This document shows, one piece after another, positions 17,627 to 26,838 of a DNA stretch of 43,846 nucleotides. Origin of the DNA: Iningainema tapete BLCC-T55 (GTDB lineage Bacteria; Cyanobacteriota; Cyanobacteriia; Cyanobacteriales; Nostocaceae); contig NZ_JACXAE010000001.1 in NCBI RefSeq assembly GCF_014698965.1, positions 1-43,846 of the forward strand, in the 5' to 3' direction. The translations under genes and the position numbers were made by a program. The notes beneath the pieces were generated by a model that searched no databases, had not been told where the DNA came from, and was given only the letters and a program-made list of their open reading frames with translations. Each line of letters opens with the position of its first letter. Position 1 is the stretch's first letter.

Positions 17627-19582
17627 ATGATCTGCTGCCTCAACCCCGATTGCTCTCATCCCCTCAATCCTGATGGGAAACTTTATTGCCAGAAGTGTGG
17701 TAATCAACTAACCCCACTTTTACGAGGTCGCTATCATGTTACTAAGGTACTTTCAAATGAGGGTGGATTTAGCAGAACTTACCTAGCTCTAGACGTAGAT
17801 AAGTTGAATGAACGTTGTGTTGTCAAGCAATTGGCACCAAAAGTTCAGGGAACATATGCTCTCAATAAAGCAATTGAGTCGTTCAAACGAGAGGCTGAGC
17901 GACTACAGGAGTTGGGCAAACACCCCCAAATTCCTACCTTATTGGCTTACTTTGAGCAAGATAACTATTTGTATCTAGTGCAAGAATTTATCGATGGGCA
18001 AAATTTGCGCAAGGAGTTGCAACAGCGTTTAAAGTATAGCGAAACAGAAATTCGGGAAGTTTTGCTCAAATTGCTATCTGTTCTGAAGTTTATCCATGAT
18101 CGCGGGGTAATTCATCGGGACATCAAGCCACAAAATATCATGCGTAGAGCTCCACAACGAGGCGTAAAAAGAGCAACTGAAGGAGATCTAGTACTGATAG
18201 ATTTTGGCGCATCGAAGCAATTAACTGCAACAGTAAGGGCGAAACCAGGAACAACAATTGGCACTCATGGATATAGCCCTCTAGAACAAATGCAAAATGG
18301 TGTAGCCTATGCAGCAAGTGATTTGTATGGTTTAGGTGCTACGTGTTTTCATTTATTAACAAATGTATCACCTAGTACATTATGGTCAGAAAATGGCTAT
18401 AGCTGGGTTACTTATTGGCGGCAATATTTAAAAACTCCGATTAGTGATGAATTGGCTTCTGTAATTGATAAGTTACTTAGTAAACAGATTAAAGAACGTT
18501 ATCAGTCAGCAGATGAAGTCATTAAAGATTTGACATATCTGCCACCGATTATACTTTCCCCAACGCCATCTATTCTCAGAAAAAGAATTTTGATGGGTGC
18601 TGCCATAATTTTAATCGGATTTGGGGGAGTCATTTACGTGAATCATCCTCAGCCCTTATACCCTTTACAAGAAAAAAATTCTTTCTTAGTTAAAACTCTG
18701 ACTGGGCATTCTAACCTAGTAACATCCATTGCTATCAGTTCTAATGCCAATAGTATTACCTTAATTAGCGGCAGTTTTGACACAACCCTCAAACTGTGGA
18801 ATTTGTCAACTGGAAAAGAAATTATCACATTAGAGGGGAATGCAGGTTCAATCCATTCGGTTGCCACTAGTACGGATGGTTTTACTCTAGCTAGTGGTAA
18901 TGGTGACAACACAATCAAACTGTGGAATGTATTAACTAGAAATGTTATTCGTACCTTAACGGGGCATACCAGTTCAGTAGAATCCGTTGCCATCAGTCCT
19001 GATGGTAAAATGCTTGCCAGTGGTAGTTTTAACGGCATAATTAAATTGTGGGAATTACCATCTGGTAAAGAAATTGCTACCATAACCGGACATTCCGATG
19101 CAGTTAAATCTGTCGCTTTTAGTCCCGATGGACAAACTCTTGCTAGTGGTGGAGAAGACAACACAATTAAACTGTGGGATTTAAACTCCAAGCAAGTGAG
19201 TAGAATTTTCTTGGGACATTCTAAGCCAATTCGTTCTCTTGCTTTTAACCCAAATACTCAGCCCGAAGGCGGGATTCTTGTTAGTAGCAGTGCTGATGAC
19301 ACAATTAAATTGTGGAATGTGACAACTGGACAAGAAATTTACACATTTACAGGGCATTCTTATTCGGTTAATTCTGTAGCGATCGCCTCTGACGGTAAAA
19401 CTCTTGCTAGTGGCAGTAGCGATCATACCATTAAACTGTGGGATTTAGAAAATAGACGCGAAATTCGCACCTTTAAGGGACATTCTCAAGAAGTCACATC
19501 CGTCGTCTTTAGCCCCAATGGCAAGACTTTAGCGAGTGGTAGTACTGACGGTAAGATTAAAATTTGGCGAGTATCCCTTTAA
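17627..19582 (+). CDS. Membrane Ser/Thr kinase: Cys4 motif, kinase, TM, seven WD40 repeats (second copy)
   Basis: 651 residues, the same architecture as the protein at 12751. Cys4 motif C4, C9, C21, C24 (CLNPDC...CQKCG). Kinase core about 36-310: K67 in VVKQL, HRDIKPQN (Asp165), DFG at 192-194. The glycine loop reads LSNEGGFSRT, so two of the three consensus glycines are changed, which could weaken ATP binding. One membrane segment lies near 325-344 (ILMGAAIILIGFGGVIYV). Seven WD40 repeats then run to the C-terminus; the fifth has a small insert (PNTQPEGGIL). Its stop codon abuts that of the convergent protease gene with no base between. A perfect palindrome lies just upstream of the start. 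Confidence 0.92.
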   Translation: MICCLNPDCSHPLNPDGKLYCQKCGNQLTPLLRGRYHVTKVLSNEGGFSRTYLALDVDKLNERCVVKQLAPKVQGTYALNKAIESFKREAERLQELGKHPQIPTLLAYFEQDNYLYLVQEFIDGQNLRKELQQRLKYSETEIREVLLKLLSVLKFIHDRGVIHRDIKPQNIMRRAPQRGVKRATEGDLVLIDFGASKQLTATVRAKPGTTIGTHGYSPLEQMQNGVAYAASDLYGLGATCFHLLTNVSPSTLWSENGYSWVTYWRQYLKTPISDELASVIDKLLSKQIKERYQSADEVIKDLTYLPPIILSPTPSILRKRILMGAAIILIGFGGVIYVNHPQPLYPLQEKNSFLVKTLTGHSNLVTSIAISSNANSITLISGSFDTTLKLWNLSTGKEIITLEGNAGSIHSVATSTDGFTLASGNGDNTIKLWNVLTRNVIRTLTGHTSSVESVAISPDGKMLASGSFNGIIKLWELPSGKEIATITGHSDAVKSVAFSPDGQTLASGGEDNTIKLWDLNSKQVSRIFLGHSKPIRSLAFNPNTQPEGGILVSSSADDTIKLWNVTTGQEIYTFTGHSYSVNSVAIASDGKTLASGSSDHTIKLWDLENRREIRTFKGHSQEVTSVVFSPNGKTLASGSTDGKIKIWRVSL

Positions 19583-22500
19583 TTAATTCAGTGTCACCCC
19601 CTTATTTTTCAGAGTTTCTGCTAACTCTGGCTGTAGACGAATCGCTATTTTAAAATCCTCCATTGCCCCTTTGTCATCTTTTTGTTGTAACCGCGTCCAA
19701 CCACGGTTAAGGTAAAGTAAGGCATTGTTGGGATTCAAGCGAATTGCTTCATTATAATCAGCGATCGCACCTTGATGATCATTGCGGGCAGAACGTGCAA
19801 AACCCCGATTATTGTAAGCTAGAGTAAAATCTGGTTTGAGACGAATAGCTTCTGTAAAATCACTAATTGCCCCTCTGTAATCTTTTTGAGAGTCCTGTGT
19901 GTCTGGTTTAACATACAAAACTGTTATACTGTTATAGTTAAGGCGAATAGAGTGATCTTTTGGCGCAATTTCTCCTTTAAAACCTTCTTGAGCAATTCGT
20001 GCCAAACCACGATTGTTGTAAGCTATGTAAAAGTCTGGTTTAAGACGAATCGCTTCGTTGTAATCGGCGATTGCTCCTGCGTAGTCTTTCTGTTCAGCAC
20101 GAGTATTACCTCGGAGAGTGTAGTATAAATATGCTAATTTAGGAAATAGACTAATAGCTTTGTTGTAATCTTGAATTCCTAATTGATGATCCTTCAGAAT
20201 AAACTGACCATTACCTCGACTAGTATAAAACCAAGGATTATCGGGTTGGAGGCGCAAAGCAGTCTGAAAATCTTCAGTAAACCCTTGCTTATTATTGACA
20301 ATCGCATGAACCATTCCTCTACCAACATAAGCAGGGGCATAATTTGGCTCTTTACTGATAGCAGCAGTATAATTTTCAATTGCGCCCTTGTAGTCTTTTT
20401 GGGCAGTGCGCACATCGCCAAGTTTTTTATAATAAAGATATGCTGATTCAGGAGTAAAGCGGATAGCAGCATTATAATCTTCAGCAGCGCCATTGTAATC
20501 TTGTCGATAATAACGAGCAAAACCGCGTTTATCGTAAATAGAGGCAGAGTCAGGCTCCAGAGTTAGTGCTTTGTCAAAATCTTGCATAAACGCTTGTTGT
20601 CCCATCTTAGCGCGGATAATTCCTCGGTCAACATAGGCATAAGCGTTGTCAGGTTGAAGACTAATAGCTTTGTTTAAATCTGCCAGTGCCAAGAGGTAAT
20701 TTTCTTCATAAGCTCTTGCCAAACCCCGTTGCCGATAAGCAAAAGGATTATCAGGTTGGAGACGCAAAGCTGTGTTAAAATCTTGTATAGCTTCAGTGGT
20801 ATCACCCATATTCATCAGCATCTCCCCTCTGAACATGTATTGTAAAGGTTGGGGATTAAGCTTAATTGCTTGATCGCAAGCTTTAATTGCTTTTGTGTAG
20901 TTACCTAATTCGCCTAATACATTACATAAACCTCGATAAGCAATAAACTCATCTGGCTTGAGTTCGATGACTTTTTCCAAAACCTGACGCGCTTCATCAT
21001 ATCGATTCAAAGCGAACAGTGTATCTCCTAACTCTCGCCAAGCAGGATCGTAGTTTGGATTATGTACCGTGGCTTTTTGAAACGAGACAAAAGCATCCTG
21101 ATATTTTTGCTGTAGACGCTGTGCGCGTCCCTTTGCATACCAAGCTTGATACAAGTCTGACTTAATTGCAATTGCTCGCTCAAAGGCTTCTACAGCTTTT
21201 TCATACTTTTGCGATCGCAATAGTTTATTACCATAATTCAACCATTCAAATTCATCAGCATTAGGTTCTGGTGGTTCTGGTTTAAGTGCCGATGTAATAA
21301 TTTGATCTTGCTGTGGCTCACTCAGCTTTGGTGGTATGGTAGTATGTTTTTTCAAATTGAGTGGAGTTTTTTCCTGCTCTACTAAAGCCAGAAAAGTACG
21401 AATTGGCACACCCAAACTGTAACCGAGTTGGATTTCTTTTGCCTCGCCAATCTTCTGCTTAATTAAAGTTGGTTCTCCTTCCGCCGCTGTGTGAATCCCA
21501 ATTACTCTACCTAAGCTATCCAACACTGGACTACCACTCATGCCTTTGTCTGTAAAATTGGTATAAACCAATTCATAACCAAAAGAAAAAGAACGCGCAT
21601 CCTTAGCACGATCAATTCCTCCTGCGTAAAGTAATCCAGCACTAAACAGACGATGAGATGGTAAATTGGCTTCTTTTGATGCGGGTGTTCCAGAAACAAA
21701 AACTACTCTATCTTCATTGCCCAAGTTATAATCTGCTAGGGTAGCTACTTGATAATTTTGACTGCTAGTAAACTGTAGCAGAGCTAAATCTGTACCTTCC
21801 CAGGTCTTAATCGTACTAATGTTTATTGAATACTGCTGATTATCTGGCGTGACGACATTCAGTTCCTTTTTCCCTCGCACCACATGACCAGCCGTGAGAA
21901 CATAGTATTTATTACCTTCTTTAGCTACCAATACCCCCGTGCCATGACGGTTTTGCCAAGTAATTAAAACTGTAATTTGTTTAGCAATATTGTCTATTAA
22001 CGATACCACAGGTGTGGAATTATTAGATCTTTTGAAATCTATATTCCTTGGTTGGGGATTCTCTGGGGGGAAAATTGGAGGATCTAAATACGCTAATGTT
22101 TCAATCGGAACTCCCCAAGAAGAACGTCGCATCCGTTCTCGTAAAGCATCATTAGGCTGAGAACCATCTTCATATACATAAGGATCGCCCCATAAAGGTT
22201 GAGCGTGGATTCCATTTATACCAATGACCTTACCTTCACGATTCAGTACAGGTCCACCACTCATGCCTTTTTCAACTTCAATAGTGTAGCCGATTTTGTA
22301 GCCACCCTTTAAAGAACGTTCTAATAATAGAGAAATGCGTCCAGCTTTGGTAACAAATTCTCTTGACACAGAAGAATTATCCTCAAACGGAAACCCAGAA
22401 GCAAATACTTCATCACCTTCTTTTAAAGTTGATGAATTGCCTAATGAAGCCACAGCATAGTTGGTGGTAGCACGAAACTGTAATAGCACTACATCTTTGT

Positions 22501-22843
22501 TGTCATATTTGACTTCCTTCACCAATTCTGCTGGATAATTTTTCCCGTCCGGTGTCTCAATTACGTTGGGTTTTCCAGATTCTATAACATGATGACTAGT
22601 TAAAACTGTATATATTTGACCTTCTTTTTGAATTAATATTCCCGAACCGCCCTTGTTGCCAGAAATAATTTTGACTGTGATCGACTGAGCTAGTTTTTGT
22701 AAACGTTGAGACAATACAGATACTTGCTGCCGTGCAAAAATGGGAGCAGAAATACTGAGATTAAGACCTTGTATTGGCAGCATTAACACTGTGCCTATAC
22801 TAGCGATTAATGCCAGCGATTGAGAATTTATTCGCCCTCCCAT
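19583..22843 (-). CDS. Secreted protein with two trypsin-like domains and about 16 TPRs
   Basis: 1086 residues from the ATG at 22843; a TTG four codons earlier is less likely. An N-terminal hydrophobic signal segment (LALIASIGTVLMLPIQGL) suggests export. Domain 1 has the triad His85 (TSHHV), Asp117 (NKDVVLLQF) and Ser195 (GMSGGPVL). Domain 2 repeats it: His320 (TAGHVV), Asp352 (GTDLALLQF) and Ser436 (GMSGSPVL). Both look active and belong to the HtrA-like serine proteases, but no PDZ domain is present. From about residue 525 to the end there are about 16 TPR units (for example DYNEAIRLKPD), of which the 13th and 14th are degenerate. TPRs probably bind partner proteins. The COP23 gene lies 80 bases upstream on the same strand, so the two could be co-expressed. 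Confidence 0.87.
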   Translation of the reverse strand: MGGRINSQSLALIASIGTVLMLPIQGLNLSISAPIFARQQVSVLSQRLQKLAQSITVKIISGNKGGSGILIQKEGQIYTVLTSHHVIESGKPNVIETPDGKNYPAELVKEVKYDNKDVVLLQFRATTNYAVASLGNSSTLKEGDEVFASGFPFEDNSSVSREFVTKAGRISLLLERSLKGGYKIGYTIEVEKGMSGGPVLNREGKVIGINGIHAQPLWGDPYVYEDGSQPNDALRERMRRSSWGVPIETLAYLDPPIFPPENPQPRNIDFKRSNNSTPVVSLIDNIAKQITVLITWQNRHGTGVLVAKEGNKYYVLTAGHVVRGKKELNVVTPDNQQYSINISTIKTWEGTDLALLQFTSSQNYQVATLADYNLGNEDRVVFVSGTPASKEANLPSHRLFSAGLLYAGGIDRAKDARSFSFGYELVYTNFTDKGMSGSPVLDSLGRVIGIHTAAEGEPTLIKQKIGEAKEIQLGYSLGVPIRTFLALVEQEKTPLNLKKHTTIPPKLSEPQQDQIITSALKPEPPEPNADEFEWLNYGNKLLRSQKYEKAVEAFERAIAIKSDLYQAWYAKGRAQRLQQKYQDAFVSFQKATVHNPNYDPAWRELGDTLFALNRYDEARQVLEKVIELKPDEFIAYRGLCNVLGELGNYTKAIKACDQAIKLNPQPLQYMFRGEMLMNMGDTTEAIQDFNTALRLQPDNPFAYRQRGLARAYEENYLLALADLNKAISLQPDNAYAYVDRGIIRAKMGQQAFMQDFDKALTLEPDSASIYDKRGFARYYRQDYNGAAEDYNAAIRFTPESAYLYYKKLGDVRTAQKDYKGAIENYTAAISKEPNYAPAYVGRGMVHAIVNNKQGFTEDFQTALRLQPDNPWFYTSRGNGQFILKDHQLGIQDYNKAISLFPKLAYLYYTLRGNTRAEQKDYAGAIADYNEAIRLKPDFYIAYNNRGLARIAQEGFKGEIAPKDHSIRLNYNSITVLYVKPDTQDSQKDYRGAISDFTEAIRLKPDFTLAYNNRGFARSARNDHQGAIADYNEAIRLNPNNALLYLNRGWTRLQQKDDKGAMEDFKIAIRLQPELAETLKNKGVTLN

Positions 22844-22923
22844 GTTGCCCCCCAATAATTACGTCTCGCTTTGTATCAAAAAATCTTATTGGGAATTATG
22901 CAAATTTAAATTTACCAGAATAT

Positions 22924-23442
22924 TTACTCAGATTCAACGGGTTTTTCTCGTAGTAACTGATTGATATCAACGTAAACTAAAGAAGCCCCATCTTCTGATT
23001 GAATGATTGGACCACTTGCGGTGTAACCCATTTGTCGGAGATTTTCAATAACCTGGCTGGCATTGTCTTCTGGTCGAAGTGTAAGTAGTAGATGGCTACA
23101 AGTATCACCATATCGACTAGCTGCACACAAAACCTTTTGACCATTCATAATTCCAGTCGTAAGGTAGTTTAGCACACGGTCAACAGAGGCAGTTTGAAAT
23201 CTTGATGAAACTGCTTCACAACGAACTCTCGGAGAATATTTACTGCTCCAATTTCTTTCCCAGCTAATTACTGGTATTCTTTTTCCATTTGCAGTTCTAG
23301 CATAAGTGGTTGGTACGCCGTCTTTGTTTAAACCACAGAAGTACGTGGTTGTTTGTGCATAGCTAGAATGACTGATAAAAGCGATGCTAGTTAAGGCGAT
23401 CGCTCCCGCTGCTAATACACTGGTAAATAATTTTGCTTTCAT
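22924..23442 (-). CDS. COP23-family secreted protein
   Basis: 172 residues. A classical signal peptide (KLFTSVLAAGAIALTSIAFI, cut after SSYAQ) starts the protein. The mature part matches the COP23 family, named from a circadian-oscillating membrane-associated protein of a Cyanothece strain: TTTYFCGLNKDGVPTTYAR, PVISWERNW, RVRCEAVSSRFQ, and paired cysteines further on (VLCAA, DTCSHLLLTL). The four cysteines may form disulfides outside the cytoplasm. Function is unknown. AGGAAGGG about ten bases before the ATG can serve as ribosome site. It sits upstream of the protease-TPR gene, same strand. Confidence 0.82.
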   Translation of the reverse strand: MKAKLFTSVLAAGAIALTSIAFISHSSYAQTTTYFCGLNKDGVPTTYARTANGKRIPVISWERNWSSKYSPRVRCEAVSSRFQTASVDRVLNYLTTGIMNGQKVLCAASRYGDTCSHLLLTLRPEDNASQVIENLRQMGYTASGPIIQSEDGASLVYVDINQLLREKPVESE

Positions 23443-23653
23443 TTTGATGCTACCCTTCCTGATATTTAAGAAGTGATATTATATACATCATTTGAATTAT
23501 AAATTCCGAAAGTTTAACAGAGGTCAAAAAATATTGCTAGTTCTTATTAATTATTACATTTTTATTTTATTTTTATGCAGACTGAGCATTTTGTTATGAG
23601 TAGCGATAAATCATAAATATAACTTTAAGAAGATATAGCTTTATAGCTTCAGA

Positions 23654-23683
23654 TTGAGTTGTTTCGTATTAAAACTTTATAAT
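23654..23683 (+). promoter_or_regulatory. Candidate sigma70-type promoter of the WGxxGxxG gene
   Basis: TTGAGT (23654-23659) and a perfect TATAAT (23678-23683) with an 18-base spacer, 40 bases before the GTG start. Confidence 0.5.
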
Positions 23684-23723
23684 CTGTAACTATTACTGAC
23701 AGCAATGAACTGAGGATTTGAAC

Positions 23724-24017
23724 GTGAAAAGCTCCAAAATAACTAAAATTTTCAGTGCTGGTGCTTTAGCCTTAAGCTTGGCTTCTTTACCTGCTATTAT
23801 GCCTGCCTCTGCGCAAACTAACGCTCCTGTTGATGGTTACGCAGTAGATAGTACAGCAAATAACCCGGCGACTGATGGAAATTATTTAGATAGCGATTGG
23901 GGTTTGTTAGGCTTGCTCGGTTTGTTTGGTTTACTTGGACGTAAAAATCGCAAAACCAACGAATATGTTGCGGAACGTCGTGATGTGGTTACCACGTCTA
24001 ATCGTTCTAACCCATAA
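23724..24017 (+). CDS. Small exported protein with a WGxxGxxG C-terminal signal
   Basis: 97 residues from the GTG at 23724, which has GAGG about eight bases upstream; a TTG two codons earlier is the other option. A signal peptide (IFSAGALALSLASLPAIM, cut near ASA-QT) is followed by a short polar region. Then comes DWGLLGLLGLFGLLGRKNRK: the WGxxGxxG motif, a hydrophobic stretch and an Arg/Lys cluster. This layout is that of the WGxxGxxG-CTERM sorting class. The usual proteins are very short, as here. About 20 residues follow the basic cluster, more than is usual for a CTERM tail. The sorting enzyme is not in the window. Confidence 0.8.
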   Translation: MKSSKITKIFSAGALALSLASLPAIMPASAQTNAPVDGYAVDSTANNPATDGNYLDSDWGLLGLLGLFGLLGRKNRKTNEYVAERRDVVTTSNRSNP

Positions 24018-24019
24018 TT

Positions 24020-24048
24020 GTAGAGACGTTCCGCCGGAACTTCTCTAC
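24020..24048. repeat. Family A palindrome between convergent genes
   Basis: Arms GTAGAGACGTTCC and GGAACTTCTCTAC with a GCC loop and one mismatch. It lies between the stops of the WGxxGxxG gene and the leftward CLC gene and could end both transcripts. A partial second arm (GGGAACGTCT) follows at about 24051. Confidence 0.65.
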
Positions 24049-24068
24049 GCGGGAACGTCTGTATCGGT

Positions 24069-26780
24069 TCAATTGGTGATCGCACCCCGGACTAAAATTA
24101 CTGTACTTTCTACACCAGAGGCGATCGCTTCAGGTATATTTCCTTGAATTGCTTGTTGCAGCATTCCTTCACGGGAAGCGCCTAAAATTACGACATCATA
24201 ATGTTCCGTTTTTACTAATTTAATCACACCATCAGAAACCGAATCGGCTTTAAGTGGGGTAGCAATAACAGTACTAGACAACTGACGATGACGGATAAGG
24301 AGTTTGGTAGCTTGTTCTAAAACTGTCAAATCTGGTTCAGATTCTGATGGTTTAAAAATTCGAGTGATGCGAATTTGTGGATTACTTCCTAAAGTCACCA
24401 AAGCAGGGAGTAATTTAATTGCCAGCCATGCATTAGGTCCCCCAGCCATCGGAACTAGCCAACGGTTGAATTGGGGATTCGGGGAGAGGGGAGATGAGGG
24501 ATTTGCAAACAAAGGTTTGATGTGGAGGTGGTTTGTACCAGGAAAACGTAAGTGTGTAGGGTGGATACGTGGAGAATGTATGGGTGATTGAGACTTGCCT
24601 AATTTAACCAGTACAACTTCGCAGGTAGCTTGGCGAATTATCGTATCCACAACATCACCAAAAATACGACCTGGGGTAGATGTGCTACCCTTCCAACCCA
24701 TCACCATGATGTCTATATGTCGTTCCTTAATTGTTTCTAGTATTGCTTGTGCTACATCATGAGCAACTCTAATTTGGGTGTGTACAGGAATTTTCCACTT
24801 TTTTCCTAAAACTTCTGCTTGTCGTAGTAAGCGACGACTTTTTGTTGTGCGTACTGGTGTTTCTGCAGGAGAATTGTTGTGAGAGACAGACATGATTTGT
24901 ACACACTCAATTTCATAGTGGCGATCGCGAGCAATAGCAGCTGCCATATCTAATAATGTTGCGGCTGTTTCTGGATTTGCCACTGGTACTAACAATCTGC
25001 CTCTACCAGTACTAGGGGCTTGTGTTTGATATACTACATAAGATGGTGCTGGTAGCGGTCCTGTTTGTCGATCTTGACAATTGAGGTGGTTTGCTTCTGC
25101 TCTAATAATGTCAGCACGGGTAATGATGCCAATTAATCTTCGTCCCTCAACCACTGGCAAGCGACTGATTTGATAGCGATCTAGTAAATAAAGTACATTA
25201 CTGAGGGAATGGATCGGTGTTACGGTCAGGGGACTATGAGTCATAATCTCCCTTAAAGGAGCATATGACGGTAAATCGCGCTCTTGTATTTTCCGCAAAT
25301 CGCTTTGAGTAACAATGCCTACCAACTTGTTATCTTCTACTACGGGAAATCCCCGATGATGAGAACGAGAGAACGCTTGCATTGCTTCATCCAAACTCAT
25401 TTCCACTTCTAGAGTTTCCACTCGGCGTTGCATTACTTCTTTTGCCGTTAACTTCGTTAATATTCCTTCAACCGGAACTGGTTGTTTAATGTTAATGCCA
25501 TTTAATTGTAAAAGCCTGTCATACAGCGATCCCGGCATGATCTTGTCAGCAATGAGATATGATGTCACAGAGCCAATCATTAAAGGTAGTACCAAATTGA
25601 AATCTGTAGTCATCTCAAACACAATCACAATTGCCGTAATTGGCACTTTAGAAACAGCGCTAAAAAATGCTCCCATTCCCGCTAAAGCATAAGTAGTGGG
25701 GAAACTTACACCTAAAATGTGATATTGGCAAACACCGATGAGATAGCCCAAGGTAGAACCTAAGATCAAACTGGGAGCAAACAACCCCCCAGGTGCGCCT
25801 GAACCAAAAGCAATCAAAGTAAGAATAAACTGAGCGACAAAGGCGATCGCTGCCAAGGAAGCATTAGCCTCACCTGTAATCACAAACTCTCGCAAACCAG
25901 TGTTATTATGGAAGGACACAGGTAGAATAGCAACTATAATGCCTGATACAAGCCCAGCTAACGCCACACGCCACTTATAGCTAATATGAAACTTTTTGTA
26001 AACTTCTATACTGGCAAGCAGACCACGATGAAACAATGCCGCTAGTAAACCTGCGAGAATACCCAAAAGTAGGTAGAAGGGGATTTCGTGAATGGAAAAA
26101 CTGCTAGAAGACTCTACTAGTTCCAAGTTAAGCAGCAAACTGCGCCCACCTAACAACCGAGAGACGACTCCCCCAATGAAGGAGGCAATAATGGCAGTAC
26201 CAAGAGTTAATCCTGATAAATCATGAAGTAACTCCTCTACCACAAATAATACACCGGCAATTGGGGCATTGAAAGCGGCTGCTAACCCAGCACCAGCACC
26301 AGCAGCAATCATTTGTCGCCGATGATCTGGGGAAGTTGGCACCAAACGACTCATGCCGCCTGCTAAAGCAGCTCCGATATGAACTGTGGGACCTTGCCTT
26401 CCTAAAGTTATACCTGAGCCTAAGGCAAGCATAGCACTAAGTAACTTAACGAGCGCCACCCGCCAAGATAATCCAATTGGCACATTGGCAAGAGAGGCTT
26501 TTACTTGGGGAATACCACCACCTGATGCTTCCGGAGCAAACTTTTCCACAAGAAAGCCAGCTAGAAACCCAAAGCAAAGCCCAACTGCAGGTAAGACAAA
26601 CCATACCGGTAAAAGGAGGGAGGTATGAACTCGCCATGTTCCTAACCATCCCGTTCCAATTTTGAGAAACACAGCTGATAAAGCAGCGACTACCCCGATG
26701 ACAGAAGCTTCTGCGATCGCTAAACCTCTTCTCGGTTGCCAAAATGCACGAATACCCTGAGACAGAAAAGGAGGCGACAT
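24069..26780 (-). CDS. CLC chloride channel/transporter with CBS pair and two USP domains
   Basis: 903 residues. The CLC membrane part (about 20-425) keeps most selectivity motifs: GGGIPQ (87-92, Gly in place of the usual Ser107), GRQGPTVHIG (127-136), GGLFAP (331-336) and the pore tyrosine (Tyr420 in GSLYDRLL). The gating glutamate of GREGP is Gln129 here, while the inner proton-pathway glutamates are kept (VVEE, 181-183). A CBS pair follows (about 443-565), which usually senses adenine nucleotides. Two universal-stress-protein domains lie at the C-terminus (about 594-720 and 765-900). The size is roughly twice that of a bare CLC. The glutamine suggests altered proton coupling. No ribosome site is obvious at the start. 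Confidence 0.93.
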   Translation of the reverse strand: MSPPFLSQGIRAFWQPRRGLAIAEASVIGVVAALSAVFLKIGTGWLGTWRVHTSLLLPVWFVLPAVGLCFGFLAGFLVEKFAPEASGGGIPQVKASLANVPIGLSWRVALVKLLSAMLALGSGITLGRQGPTVHIGAALAGGMSRLVPTSPDHRRQMIAAGAGAGLAAAFNAPIAGVLFVVEELLHDLSGLTLGTAIIASFIGGVVSRLLGGRSLLLNLELVESSSSFSIHEIPFYLLLGILAGLLAALFHRGLLASIEVYKKFHISYKWRVALAGLVSGIIVAILPVSFHNNTGLREFVITGEANASLAAIAFVAQFILTLIAFGSGAPGGLFAPSLILGSTLGYLIGVCQYHILGVSFPTTYALAGMGAFFSAVSKVPITAIVIVFEMTTDFNLVLPLMIGSVTSYLIADKIMPGSLYDRLLQLNGINIKQPVPVEGILTKLTAKEVMQRRVETLEVEMSLDEAMQAFSRSHHRGFPVVEDNKLVGIVTQSDLRKIQERDLPSYAPLREIMTHSPLTVTPIHSLSNVLYLLDRYQISRLPVVEGRRLIGIITRADIIRAEANHLNCQDRQTGPLPAPSYVVYQTQAPSTGRGRLLVPVANPETAATLLDMAAAIARDRHYEIECVQIMSVSHNNSPAETPVRTTKSRRLLRQAEVLGKKWKIPVHTQIRVAHDVAQAILETIKERHIDIMVMGWKGSTSTPGRIFGDVVDTIIRQATCEVVLVKLGKSQSPIHSPRIHPTHLRFPGTNHLHIKPLFANPSSPLSPNPQFNRWLVPMAGGPNAWLAIKLLPALVTLGSNPQIRITRIFKPSESEPDLTVLEQATKLLIRHRQLSSTVIATPLKADSVSDGVIKLVKTEHYDVVILGASREGMLQQAIQGNIPEAIASGVESTVILVRGAITN

Positions 26781-26784
26781 AGGA

Positions 26785-26812
26785 AGTTAAAAGTTAAAAG
26801 TTAAGGGTTAAA
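26785..26812. repeat. STRR heptamers
   Basis: Four 7-mers in tandem: AGTTAAA, AGTTAAA, AGTTAAG, GGTTAAA, filling the short gap between two leftward genes. Confidence 0.65.
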
Positions 26813-26835
26813 AGAATGAATGATCATCATTCTTT
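26811..26835. terminator. Hairpin downstream of the PmbA gene
   Basis: A 9-bp stem, AAAGAATGA/TCATTCTTT, with a 7-base loop, 4 bases past the PmbA stop. Read leftward it is followed by only a short T stretch; a long T-run lies on the other side, so it would work better in the + direction. Weak call. Confidence 0.35.
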
Positions 26836-26838
26836 TTT

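Noticed and set aside
18649-19191. 180-residue frame antisense to WD40 repeats
   Set aside because: It mirrors the repetitive codons of the WD40 region; a similar long frame lies antisense to WD40 repeats at 31775-32269. No start context or protein-like features.
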